Positions 38,348 to 47,954 of a DNA stretch of 64,000 nucleotides are shown one piece after another (position 1 is the stretch's first letter; the number at the start of each line of letters is the position of its first letter). The stretch is from Clostridium sp. C2-6-12 (GTDB lineage: Bacteria; Bacillota; Clostridia; Clostridiales; Clostridiaceae): assembly GCF_009928485.1 (NCBI RefSeq), contig NZ_JAABNP010000011.1, positions 52,092-116,091 on the forward strand, read 5' to 3'. Made by a program: the position numbers and the translations under genes. The notes beneath the pieces were generated by a model that made no database searches, was not told the DNA's origin, and saw only the letters and a program-made list of their open reading frames with translations.

Positions 38348-39249
38348 TGGCAGAAATTATAATTGATAAGAAGGAACATACTTCGGAGATAGAAGAAAAA
38401 TTAGTTTATAAGAAGAGAATTTCCAAAAGGGAAAGATTAGAGTTATGGGGAAAAAGAATATTTTTAATAGTGTCAATCTTAATAATAATTTTCCCTATAT
38501 TTGCAATAATATCAGCGTCTCTTTCTACTGGGACAAGTTTTATGCAAAAAAATCTTATACCTACAACTATAACCTTTGAAAATTATACGAAAGCATTAAG
38601 TGAAAATGTTGGATTTGTGAAATGGATGATAAATACTACTTTTGTTGCAGTATTAGTTTCAACTATTCAATTAGCAATGACATTGCCAGCAGCATTTGCT
38701 TTTTCCAGATTAAAATTTAATGGAAGAAAAAAAGGTTTGATGCTATTGCTAATACTTCAAATGTTTCCAACAATAATGAGTGTGCCAGCAATATTAGCAG
38801 TTGCGTATAAATTACCTTTTGGTATGGATAATTTAATATTTTTATCACTGATTCTTTCTGCAGGAAGCGCTTATAATATTTGGCTTATGAAGGGATATAT
38901 TGATGGACTTCCAAAGGAATTAGATGAAGCTGCAAGGGTTGATGGGGCTACTATCTGGCAGGTGTTTATTAAAATAATATTGCCATTAACTAAGTCCATG
39001 TCTGTAGTAATATTTTTCTTTTCTTTCATAGCAATATACGGAGAATTTGTATTTTCAGCATCATTGCTTAAGGATAAAGATTTGAAAACATTAGTAATAG
39101 GCTTAAAGTCATTCACGGCAGGAAAATTGACAGACTGGCCTATGTATTCAGCATGTTCAATAATGGTATCCATTCCACTTGCAGTACTTTTTGTAGCAAT
39201 TCAAAAGTTTATTTCAAAGGGATTAGTTTCGGGAGCAGTAAAAGAATAA
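38347..39249 (+). CDS. ABC sugar permease, MalG type
   Basis: 300 residues, six membrane helices, EAA loop EAARVDGATIWQVFIKIILP. Its ATG overlaps the stop of the previous gene (TAATG), with AGAGGTGG as ribosome-binding site. Pairs with the MalF-type subunit. No ATP-binding subunit is encoded in the operon, so a shared MsmK/MalK-type ATPase elsewhere must power it. Confidence 0.9.
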   Translation: MAEIIIDKKEHTSEIEEKLVYKKRISKRERLELWGKRIFLIVSILIIIFPIFAIISASLSTGTSFMQKNLIPTTITFENYTKALSENVGFVKWMINTTFVAVLVSTIQLAMTLPAAFAFSRLKFNGRKKGLMLLLILQMFPTIMSVPAILAVAYKLPFGMDNLIFLSLILSAGSAYNIWLMKGYIDGLPKELDEAARVDGATIWQVFIKIILPLTKSMSVVIFFFSFIAIYGEFVFSASLLKDKDLKTLVIGLKSFTAGKLTDWPMYSACSIMVSIPLAVLFVAIQKFISKGLVSGAVKE

Positions 39250-39289
39250 TACTATTTATAATAATATACAAAGCAGGAGGATTAAAAAA

Positions 39290-41035
39290 TTGAATAAACA
39301 TGCAATATATCATATATTAGATACACCATATGCATATGCAAAAAATAAAAATACTTTATCAGTAATGTTAAGAACTGCTAAAGATGATATAAAAACATGT
39401 CTCATACATTATAAGACTAGATATGATTGGGAAAATAATTTTTATATAAAAAAGATGGAGTTAAAGGACTCGAATAGTTTATTTGATTTCTTTAGTGCTA
39501 ATATTTCTGTAGAGAGAAATAGGTATAGATATTTCTTTGAGTTAGAGGATCATGAAGGAAATAAAATTTTTCTTGATGAGAGAGGAATTAGAAGTGAAGA
39601 AATACCAAGAAAAGAAGCAACAGCTTTTCAATATCCGTATATAGCAAAACCAGATGTGTATAAAGAAGAAAAGTGGCTTCAGGAGGCAGTTGTTTATCAA
39701 ATTTTTGTAGATCGTTTTAGGAATGGAGATGAGAGTAATGATCCTAAAAATGCATTGCCTTGGGGAGAAGAAGTAAGTCAGACTTCCATGTTTGGAGGTG
39801 ATATTCAAGGAATAATTGATAAACTAGATTATTTAAAAGATCTAGGTGTTGATATTCTGTATTTAACACCTATTTTTAAATCTTCATCAAACCATAAATA
39901 TAATACTGCTGATTATTATGAAATAGATCAGCAATTTGGTACTGTGGAGAAAGTAAAAGAATTAGTAGAGAAATGTCATGAAAGAAATATGAAAATTGTT
40001 TTTGATGCAGTATTTAATCATTCGGGAGCAGATTTCTTTGCATTTGAAGATATACTAAAAAATCAGGAAAAATCTAAATATAAAGACTGGTACTTTATAG
40101 ATAACTTTCCGGTAGAATTTCAAAAATCAAATTATTATACTTTTGCAGATCATGTACCAACTATGCCAAAATTTAATACGGCTAATGAAGAGGTGAAAAA
40201 ATATTTATTAGATGTAGCTAAGTATTGGATAGATGAAGTGAAGATTGATGGATGGAGACTGGATGTATGTGATGAAGTTGATCATAGCTTTTGGCGAGAG
40301 TTTAAAAAGGTTGTAAAAAAACATAAGAAGGAAGCTATAATTATTGGAGAAATAATGCATGAAGCTAGCTCATTTTTAAAGGGAGATCAGCTTGATGGTA
40401 TTATGAATTATCCGTTTAAAGGAGCTATGGTGGACTTTTTTGGAAATAGGATAATAGATGCAAAAATGTTCAGTGAAATATTATCAACAAATAGGAATGT
40501 TTATATGGACAGTATAACAAAACAAATGTGGAACTTAATTGGAAGTCACGATACAAAAAGATTTTTGACAGAGTGTGATGGAAAAATAGAAAGAATAATG
40601 TTAGCAATTGCATTTCAATTCACATATTTAGGCGTTCCATACATATATTATGGAGATGAAATTGGACTTTTTGGAGGAGAAGAGCCGGAATCCAGAAGGT
40701 GTATGATATGGGAAGAAGAAAAGCAAAATAGAGAATTATATTGTTTGTATAAAAAATTAATTTATATAAGAAAAAATAATCTTGAATTAATTCATGGAAG
40801 ATACAAAACGCTATTTTGTGAAGGAAATGTATTGATATTCGAAAGAAATTATAATAATGAAAGTATAATTGTTTTTATTAATAACGAGGAAATAGAAACA
40901 GAAGTAGAATTGTCGATTAATAAGTATGTTAGAAATCTTATTACATTAAAAGAAGAATATATTGGTAAAAGCGTATGTTTAAAATCAATGGAATTTAGAA
41001 TATATAAAGTAATAACTGGTGAAAATGTACATTAA
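39290..41035 (+). CDS. GH13 alpha-amylase-family enzyme, cyclomaltodextrinase/neopullulanase type
   Basis: 581 residues, no signal peptide, so cytoplasmic. An N-terminal beta domain (about 1 to 125) precedes the barrel starting at AVVYQIFVDRFRNGD. GH13 motifs are DAVFNHSG (I), GWRLDVCDE with nucleophile Asp (II), IIGEIMHEA with acid/base Glu (III) and IGSHDTKR (IV). The N domain plus this layout matches maltogenic amylase and neopullulanase. It would cut the oligosaccharides brought in by the ABC importer to glucose and maltose. Start TTG at 39290 follows AGGAGG. Confidence 0.9.
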   Translation: MNKHAIYHILDTPYAYAKNKNTLSVMLRTAKDDIKTCLIHYKTRYDWENNFYIKKMELKDSNSLFDFFSANISVERNRYRYFFELEDHEGNKIFLDERGIRSEEIPRKEATAFQYPYIAKPDVYKEEKWLQEAVVYQIFVDRFRNGDESNDPKNALPWGEEVSQTSMFGGDIQGIIDKLDYLKDLGVDILYLTPIFKSSSNHKYNTADYYEIDQQFGTVEKVKELVEKCHERNMKIVFDAVFNHSGADFFAFEDILKNQEKSKYKDWYFIDNFPVEFQKSNYYTFADHVPTMPKFNTANEEVKKYLLDVAKYWIDEVKIDGWRLDVCDEVDHSFWREFKKVVKKHKKEAIIIGEIMHEASSFLKGDQLDGIMNYPFKGAMVDFFGNRIIDAKMFSEILSTNRNVYMDSITKQMWNLIGSHDTKRFLTECDGKIERIMLAIAFQFTYLGVPYIYYGDEIGLFGGEEPESRRCMIWEEEKQNRELYCLYKKLIYIRKNNLELIHGRYKTLFCEGNVLIFERNYNNESIIVFINNEEIETEVELSINKYVRNLITLKEEYIGKSVCLKSMEFRIYKVITGENVH

Positions 41036-41055
41036 GAGCAGAAAATTTTGAATTA

Positions 41056-41114
41056 AAGGTATATATATTTATTTAATTTGATTAGATTAAGTATATATAC
41101 CTTTATTTTTTTAG
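41056..41114 (+). terminator. Terminator after the GH13 gene
   Basis: AAAGGTATATATA paired with TATATATACCTTT around a 24-base loop, then ATTTTTTTA. Confidence 0.8.
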
Positions 41115-41225
41115 ATTATTATAAAAGTTATTAAAAATCCATTATGGTAAAATGTGATAAAATATACTATGAAGTTATAGAATAAAATAAATAGTTTAAA
41201 TTAACGACAGGAGAAGAAATTTGTA

Positions 41226-42167
41226 ATGGTTATTTTTAGTGCTGTGGGCAGTGTGCTCAGTATAGTTATTATGATTTTTATGGGTTATGTATTAACTGCA
41301 AAAAAATGGTTTGATGAAGGCGCCTCAAAATTATTTTCAAAAATAGTGTGCAATATAGCACTTCCTTGTTTAATGGTGTCTGATTTAGTTGGGAATTTTG
41401 ATAGAAAAAAATTAGAAGGATTAAGTAGCGGGTTAATAGTACCTTTTTTATCAATGGGGATATGTTATTTTATCGGAATTTTGGTGTCAAAATTAATTAA
41501 GGTTAAAAAGAACAGAAAAGGAACCTTTAGATCTATGTTTTTTGTATCCAATTCAATATTTATAGGATTACCTATTAATATGGCTTTGTTTGGAGAAAGC
41601 AGTATACCATATGTATTGCTATATTACATTGCAAATACAACTTTCTTTTGGACCATTGGAGCTTATGGGATAAGTAAAGATGGAGATGCTAATAATAGTA
41701 ATAAAATATTTTCAAAAGAGACTTTAGCTAGATTGGTTTCACCTCCATTATTAGGATTTGTATTTGGTATTATTCTTATAATCTTTAATATTCAGCTACC
41801 AAAGTTTGTGCTTAATACATGTAAATATTTTGGGAATTTGACAACTCCTCTATCAATGCTTTTTATAGGAATAATAATTTTTTCAGTAGATATTAAGAGA
41901 ATAAAACCTAATTTAGAAATGGCAGCAATTTTTGTAGGGAGATTTTTAATTTCACCTATAATAATCTACTTTTTTGGGAAACATATTGGGATACCTATAC
42001 TTATGGAAAAGGTGTTTGTAATACAAGCAGCTATGCCCGTCATGACAAATACCTCTATTGTGGCAAAGCAATATAATGCAGATTACGAGTATGCAGCAGT
42101 TATGACTGTAGTTACAACTATTAGCAGTTTAATATTCATACCTATTTATATGTACTTATTAGGGTAA
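41226..42167 (+). CDS. AEC-family transporter (third in window)
   Basis: 313 residues, about ten hydrophobic segments, with the family crossover segment FFVSNSIFIGLPINMALFG and C-terminal QAAMPVMTNTSIVAKQY. It has its own transcription unit, since a terminator separates it from the GH13 gene and GACAGGAG precedes the ATG. Substrate unknown; an organic-acid or weak-acid exporter role would fit a fermentative host but is inference. Confidence 0.82.
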   Translation: MVIFSAVGSVLSIVIMIFMGYVLTAKKWFDEGASKLFSKIVCNIALPCLMVSDLVGNFDRKKLEGLSSGLIVPFLSMGICYFIGILVSKLIKVKKNRKGTFRSMFFVSNSIFIGLPINMALFGESSIPYVLLYYIANTTFFWTIGAYGISKDGDANNSNKIFSKETLARLVSPPLLGFVFGIILIIFNIQLPKFVLNTCKYFGNLTTPLSMLFIGIIIFSVDIKRIKPNLEMAAIFVGRFLISPIIIYFFGKHIGIPILMEKVFVIQAAMPVMTNTSIVAKQYNADYEYAAVMTVVTTISSLIFIPIYMYLLG

Positions 42168-42271
42168 GCTTTTGTAATATAATAATTTTAGTTATATATG
42201 GGAACTAGTGATTAGCTAATAAAAATCAATATTTTAGGAATATTAAGATTAACAAAAGGAGAGATTTAAAT

Positions 42272-42712
42272 ATGTTAAAAGAATTTAAAGAATTTGCAAT
42301 GAAAGGTAATATAGTTGATTTGGCAGTAGGTGTTATTATTGGTGGTGCTTTTGGGAGAATAGTTACATCTTTAGTCAATGATGTTGTAATGCCTCTTGTT
42401 GGTCTACTATTAGGTAAGGTTGATTTTTCAAATTTATTTATTGCTCTTGGAAGCGGAGATTTTAAAACAATACAGCAAGCAAAAGAAGCAGGTGTAGCTA
42501 CTATAAACTATGGTTTGTTTATAAATAATGTAATAGATTTTTTGATAGTAGCATTTTCTATTTTTATAGTAATAAAACAAATTAACAAATTTACAAAGAA
42601 GAAAGAAGAAAAACCAGCAGAAACTAAGAAAACTTGTCCTTATTGCTATAGTGAAATTCATACTCATGCAAAAAGATGCCCCAATTGTACATCAGAATTA
42701 AATGAAAAGTAA
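42272..42712 (+). CDS. mscL: Large-conductance mechanosensitive channel with C-terminal zinc ribbon
   Basis: 146 residues. The MscL core has the N-terminal amphipathic [22 protein letters not shown]1 with [18 protein letters not shown], and TM2 at about 84 to 103. The pentameric channel releases solutes during osmotic downshock. Residues 122 to 139 add CPYC...CPNC, a four-cysteine zinc ribbon absent from E. coli MscL. Preceded by AAAGGAGAG, single-gene unit. Confidence 0.93.
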   Translation: MLKEFKEFAMKGNIVDLAVGVIIGGAFGRIVTSLVNDVVMPLVGLLLGKVDFSNLFIALGSGDFKTIQQAKEAGVATINYGLFINNVIDFLIVAFSIFIVIKQINKFTKKKEEKPAETKKTCPYCYSEIHTHAKRCPNCTSELNEK

Positions 42713-43016
42713 AAAATAAAATGTAAAAATATCCCACAGAAATGAAAGAAAAAAAAATAAGAATTTCATATTTTGCAAAAAAAATATCTTGTCATTATGG
42801 TGAAAATCGTGTAAAAATTAATAGGAAACATAAATAATATCTGTTAAATACGATGAAATATGTTATAATCTAATAAGTTAGATTTGAATAAATAAAATTT
42901 AAATTATGACAAAGTATGAGTTATAAAAATTGCATTAATAAGTTTTGTTGAAATTTAGTTGGCAAGTGTAATTCATATGAGATATAAAATAAAGATTTAA
43001 AGGAGTTGTATTTTAA
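42713..43016 (+). promoter_or_regulatory. Gap upstream of pyruvate carboxylase with possible extended -10 promoter
   Basis: TGTTATAAT at 42861-42869 is an extended -10 element about 150 bases ahead of the gene. No terminator, riboswitch or convincing operator is visible in the remaining bases. Confidence 0.4.
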
Positions 43017-46000
43017 TTGGGGAAAAAATTTAAAAGAGTGCTGGTTGCCAATAGAGGCGAAATAGCAATAAGAATTTTCAGAGCATGTCATGAACTTGGC
43101 ATAAGAACAGTGGCTATATATACAGAAGAAGATAAGTTCGCATTATTTAGAACTAAGGCTCATGAAGCATATCAAATAGGAAAAAATAAGGGGCCAGTTG
43201 AAGCGTACTTAAACATTGATGAAATAATAAGCCTTGCATTAAAGAAGCATGTAGATGCTATACATCCAGGGTATGGATTCTTATCAGAAAATGCTGACTT
43301 TGCAAGAAGATGTGAAGAAGCAGGAATTGAATTCATAGGACCAAAATCAGAAATGATGGAAAGTTTAGGAGATAAGATTCAATCCAAGATAGCTGCTAAA
43401 AAAGCAGGTGTTCCAGTAATACCAGGTGTTGATAAAGCAATAGCTTCAGAAGAAGAAGCAATTGAAGTAGCTAACATGTGTGGATACCCTGTAATGGTAA
43501 AAGCTGCTGCCGGTGGTGGTGGTAGAGGTATGAGAATTGTAAGAAGTGAAGAAGAACTCCTTACTGCCTTTAGAAGTGCTAAAAACGAAGCTAAAAAAGC
43601 TTTTGGTATAGATGATATGTTTATTGAAAAATACATAGAAGGTCCAAAACATATTGAAATCCAAGTGTTAGGAGATAAATATGGTAATGTAGTTCATCTT
43701 TATGAAAGAGACTGCTCTATTCAAAGAAGACATCAAAAGGTTATTGAAATTGCGCCAGCATTATCTTTAACACAAGAAAAAAGAGAAGAAATATGTGAAG
43801 ATGCATTGAAGATAGCTAGATCTGTAAGTTATAGAAGTGCAGGAACTCTAGAGTTCTTAGTTGATATGCATGGAAACCATTATTTTATAGAAATGAATCC
43901 AAGAGTTCAAGTTGAGCATACTATTACGGAAATGACTACAGGAATAGATATTGTTCAAAGTCAGATATTAATAGCTGAAGGATATAGATTAGATTCAGAA
44001 GAAATCGGAATAAAATCTCAAGCTGATATAAAGCCAAGAGGATATGCTATTCAATGCAGAGTGACAACAGAAGATCCATCAAACAACTTCTCTCCAGACA
44101 CAGGAAAGATTGATGTTTATAGAACTGGATCAGGTTTTGGTATAAGACTTGATGGTGGTAATGGATATAGCGGAGCTGTAATCAGTCCATATTATGATAG
44201 TTTGCTTGTAAAGAGTACAGCATATTCAAGAACTTTTGATGATGCTGTTAGAAAATCTATACGTGCAATTAAAGAATTAACTATTACAGGTGTTAAGACT
44301 AACGTAGATTTTTTAATAAATGTATTAAATAATGAAAAATTCCAAAAGGGTGAATGTGATACTAACTTTATATCAGATAACCCACAATTATTTGATATAA
44401 CTCCAAGAACTGATGAAGAACAAAGAATTCTAAGATTCATTGGTGAAAAAATAGTAAATGAAACTAAAGGTCTTAAAAAAGAATATGATGTTCCAGATAT
44501 TCCAATCATAACTTCTTTAGATGGATTAAGTGGTACTAAGCAAATATTAGATGCAGAAGGTCCAGATGGAGTAGTTAAATGGATTAAAAATCAAAAGAAA
44601 TTACTTCTTACAGATACAACAATGAGAGATGCTCAGCAATCATTAATGGCTACTCGTGTTAGAACTCAAGATATGAAGAATATTGGAAAGGCAACAGCTG
44701 TTTATGGAAATGACTTATTCTCTCTTGAAATGTGGGGAGGAGCTACTTTTGACACAGCTTATAGGTTCTTAAAAGAATCACCTTGGAAGAGACTTGAATC
44801 ATTAAGAAAGAGAATTCCAAATGTTATGTTCCAAATGCTTATTAGAGGAGCAAATGCTGTAGGTTATAAAAACTATCCAGATAATGTTATAAGAGAATTT
44901 ATCAAAGAATCTGCTGAAAGCGGAATAGACGTATTTAGAATTTTTGATTCACTTAATTGGTTAAAAGGGGTAGAAGTATCCTTAGATGAAGTGTTGAAAT
45001 GTGGAAAAGTAGCAGAAGTAGCTTTATGTTACACTGGTGATATCTTAGATGAAAGCAGAGATAAGTATAACTTACAATATTATGTAAATAAGGCTAAAGA
45101 AATTGAAAAAATGGGTGCTCATATACTTGCTATAAAAGATATGTCAGCATTACTTAAACCATATGCAGCTAAGAAGCTTATAACTGCTTTAAAGGATGAA
45201 ATTTCAATTCCAATTCATCTTCATACACATGATACTACTGGTAATGGTGTTGCTACAGTATTAATGGCAGCAGATGCAGGGGTTGATATAGTTGATACAA
45301 CCTTCAACAGTATGTCAGGACTTACAAGTCAGCCAGCATTAAACTCAATTGTAGCTGCTCTTGGAAATACAGATAGAGATACAGGAATTGATTTAAGCGA
45401 AATTCAAAAGTTATCTGACTATTGGGATACAGTAAGACCAGTATACAGCCAATTTGAATCAGATTTAAAATCAGGAAGCGCTGAAATTTATAAGTTTGAA
45501 ATTCCTGGAGGTCAATATTCAAACTTAAAGCCGCAAGTTGAAAGCTTTGGGCTTGGGCATAGATTTAATGATGTAAAACATATGTATAAGAAAGTTAATG
45601 ATATGCTTGGAGATATAATAAAGGTTACACCATCATCAAAAATGGTTGGTGATATGGCTATCTTTATGGTTAAAAATGATTTGACTCCAGAAAATATACT
45701 TGAAAAAGCTAAGAATATGGCATTTCCAGATTCTATAGTTTCATACTTCAAAGGAATGATGGGTCAACCAGAAGGAGGCTTCCCTAAGGAATTACAAGAA
45801 CTTGTTTTAAAGGGTGAAGAGCCTATAACTGTTAGACCAGGAGAACTATTGCCACCAGAAGACTTTGATAAGATTGCAGAATACTTAAAGGATAAATATA
45901 AATTTACTCCATGTAAGAAGGATATAATAAGTTATGCATTATATCCAGATGTATTCGAAGCATATATAAAATTTGTTTTAGAATTTGGTGATGTAAGTCG

Positions 46001-46457
46001 TATGGGTAGTGATGTATTCTTCCATGGACTTGCAGAAGGAGAAACTAGCGAAATCGAAATAGCTGAAGGAAAGACTATGATTGTTCAATTAATTGAAATT
46101 GGAAAACTTGATGCAGAAGGTAACAGAACTTTAGATTTCGAAATTAATGGTAATAGAAGAGAAATTAAAATAAAAGACAAAACAGAAAGAATTACAGGTG
46201 GGTTAAAAGAAGATAATAATTCTAAGATGGCTGATCCAGAGAATAAATTAGAAGTTGGAGCAAGTATTCCAGGTACTATAATTAAAGTGCTTGTAAATGA
46301 AGGGCAAGAAGTTAAAGAAGGTGAAAGCTTGCTTGTAATAGAAGCAATGAAGATGGAAACAAACATTGTTGCTGCTACTTCTGGAATTGTTGAAGCTGTA
46401 CTTATAAAAGAAGGTCAACAAGTTAAGACTGGTGAATTGTTAATGAAACTAAAATAA
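43017..46457 (+). CDS. pyc: Pyruvate carboxylase
   Basis: 1146 residues, the full-length single-chain enzyme. The biotin carboxylase domain (about 1 to 455) has KAAAGGGGRGMR (ATP lid) and EMNPRVQVEHT. The carboxyltransferase domain (about 530 to 800) starts LTDTTMRDAQQS and carries the LHTHDTTGNG metal site. The biotin carrier domain ends the protein, with the biotinylated K1112 in EAMKMETN. It makes oxaloacetate from pyruvate, bicarbonate and ATP, the anaplerotic step for amino acids. Start is TTG at 43017 behind AAAGGAG. Confidence 0.96.
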   Translation: MGKKFKRVLVANRGEIAIRIFRACHELGIRTVAIYTEEDKFALFRTKAHEAYQIGKNKGPVEAYLNIDEIISLALKKHVDAIHPGYGFLSENADFARRCEEAGIEFIGPKSEMMESLGDKIQSKIAAKKAGVPVIPGVDKAIASEEEAIEVANMCGYPVMVKAAAGGGGRGMRIVRSEEELLTAFRSAKNEAKKAFGIDDMFIEKYIEGPKHIEIQVLGDKYGNVVHLYERDCSIQRRHQKVIEIAPALSLTQEKREEICEDALKIARSVSYRSAGTLEFLVDMHGNHYFIEMNPRVQVEHTITEMTTGIDIVQSQILIAEGYRLDSEEIGIKSQADIKPRGYAIQCRVTTEDPSNNFSPDTGKIDVYRTGSGFGIRLDGGNGYSGAVISPYYDSLLVKSTAYSRTFDDAVRKSIRAIKELTITGVKTNVDFLINVLNNEKFQKGECDTNFISDNPQLFDITPRTDEEQRILRFIGEKIVNETKGLKKEYDVPDIPIITSLDGLSGTKQILDAEGPDGVVKWIKNQKKLLLTDTTMRDAQQSLMATRVRTQDMKNIGKATAVYGNDLFSLEMWGGATFDTAYRFLKESPWKRLESLRKRIPNVMFQMLIRGANAVGYKNYPDNVIREFIKESAESGIDVFRIFDSLNWLKGVEVSLDEVLKCGKVAEVALCYTGDILDESRDKYNLQYYVNKAKEIEKMGAHILAIKDMSALLKPYAAKKLITALKDEISIPIHLHTHDTTGNGVATVLMAADAGVDIVDTTFNSMSGLTSQPALNSIVAALGNTDRDTGIDLSEIQKLSDYWDTVRPVYSQFESDLKSGSAEIYKFEIPGGQYSNLKPQVESFGLGHRFNDVKHMYKKVNDMLGDIIKVTPSSKMVGDMAIFMVKNDLTPENILEKAKNMAFPDSIVSYFKGMMGQPEGGFPKELQELVLKGEEPITVRPGELLPPEDFDKIAEYLKDKYKFTPCKKDIISYALYPDVFEAYIKFVLEFGDVSRMGSDVFFHGLAEGETSEIEIAEGKTMIVQLIEIGKLDAEGNRTLDFEINGNRREIKIKDKTERITGGLKEDNNSKMADPENKLEVGASIPGTIIKVLVNEGQEVKEGESLLVIEAMKMETNIVAATSGIVEAVLIKEGQQVKTGELLMKLK

Positions 46458-46487
46458 ATATCTGAGTTTTATAAGTTAAAATAATAT

Positions 46488-46540
46488 AGCACGATTTACA
46501 TTACTATAAAGAGTTTTAAGAAATGTAAATCGTGCTTTTA
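46488..46540 (+). terminator. Terminator of pyruvate carboxylase gene
   Basis: Perfect 15-bp stem, 46488-46502 with 46522-46536 (core GCACGATTTACAT), followed by TTTATAG. Confidence 0.88.
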
Positions 46541-46663
46541 TAGAAGGTAAAATCATTTACATACCAAAGTAAAACTGATAGTATAAGTATATAGATGTTC
46601 ATAAGAAAATTTTAACAAAAGAATACTAAAAAAAATTAAAATATACGAGGAGTAATAGTTTAA

Positions 46664-47698
46664 ATGGCCAATATGATGCATATTTTTAAAAGTCACGGAT
46701 TTAAAAGATTTCTAACATTATTATTTATTTTTGTATTTTTGTATTTAATGCGAGGCATGCTTAATTTAATGCTTTTAACTTTTGTCTTTATATATTTAAT
46801 TAATAGTGTTTCAAAGTTTTTAATAAAAAGGCTTGAAGGAAAAATAAATTTGAATTATAAAGTAATGATAGTAATTGTAGCCTTATTTGTTACAGCAATG
46901 TTGTTTATAATAATAATAGATTTCTTACCATTAGTTACAGGTGAGTTTAATCAAGTTGTTAGCCAGATAAGAGAATTATATGTTAAAGTTCCTAATAATG
47001 AGATTATTAATATGGTAAAGGATAAATTAGATCAGGTTTATGCACATATATTTTCAGCAGAAGGTATAACTTATATAGTTCAGTCTATTTCCAATATAAG
47101 TAAATTAGCGATTAATATTATGATAGCTCTAATTTTAAGTATTTTCTTCCTTTTAGAAAAAGATAAGATAAGTGATTTTACATATAAGTTTAAGCAAAGT
47201 AAGTTAGCTGGAATATATAGCGAGTTTGAATTCTTTGGAAGAAAATTTCTTTCTTCTTTTGGAAAGGTTATAGAAGTTCAAATTGTTATAGCTACAATTA
47301 ATGGATTGCTTTCAACCATTGGGTTAGCTATAATTGGGTTCCCTCATTTGTTGGGTTTTGGAATGATGGTTATGCTTCTAGGACTTATTCCTGTAGCAGG
47401 AGTTATAATATCTTTAGTTCCATTAAGTATTGTTGCTTTCAGTACCGGAGGAATTATGAGGGTAGTATATGTGCTTGTAATGATTGCATTACTTCATGCT
47501 TTTGAGGCATACATATTAAATCCTAAGTTAATGTCGGATAAAACTAAGCTTCCAATATTTTATACGTTGAGTATACTTATCGTGTCAGAGCATATAGCAG
47601 GAGTTTTAGGATTGGTGGTTGGAATTCCTGTATTTATGTTTATATTAGATATTGTAGAAGTTCCATATGGTAATATATCAAAAAAGGATGGCGAATAA
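46664..47698 (+). CDS. AI-2E-family (PerM/YtvI-like) membrane protein
   Basis: 344 residues. About seven membrane helices: a pair near the N-terminus, a soluble helical stretch (about 85 to 140), then a C-terminal block with LGLIPVAGVIISLVPLSIVAF and LHAFEAYILNPKLMS, the family signature. Members include exporters and Na+/H+ antiporters; the autoinducer-2 role of the namesake is not general. GAGGAG precedes the ATG. Function here is open. Confidence 0.82.
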   Translation: MANMMHIFKSHGFKRFLTLLFIFVFLYLMRGMLNLMLLTFVFIYLINSVSKFLIKRLEGKINLNYKVMIVIVALFVTAMLFIIIIDFLPLVTGEFNQVVSQIRELYVKVPNNEIINMVKDKLDQVYAHIFSAEGITYIVQSISNISKLAINIMIALILSIFFLLEKDKISDFTYKFKQSKLAGIYSEFEFFGRKFLSSFGKVIEVQIVIATINGLLSTIGLAIIGFPHLLGFGMMVMLLGLIPVAGVIISLVPLSIVAFSTGGIMRVVYVLVMIALLHAFEAYILNPKLMSDKTKLPIFYTLSILIVSEHIAGVLGLVVGIPVFMFILDIVEVPYGNISKKDGE

Positions 47699-47954
47699 TG
47701 TTAAATTTAGTTTGTAATCATAGTATTTAAACATAGAAATATTATTATAACATTCTGAAATTTGTTGAATAGTAGTGGATTTTAAAATATAATAATATTA
47801 GGGTTAATTTATAATAAATAGATTTATTGGCTTTTGGTGGAAGAAGTATATTTATTATGAAGAGAATATTGTTGTGAAGAGAATAATTAATAGAATGTAT
47901 CAACAAGGTATATGAATTAATTATATTTCTATAGATAAAGAGGTAGGTGGAATT

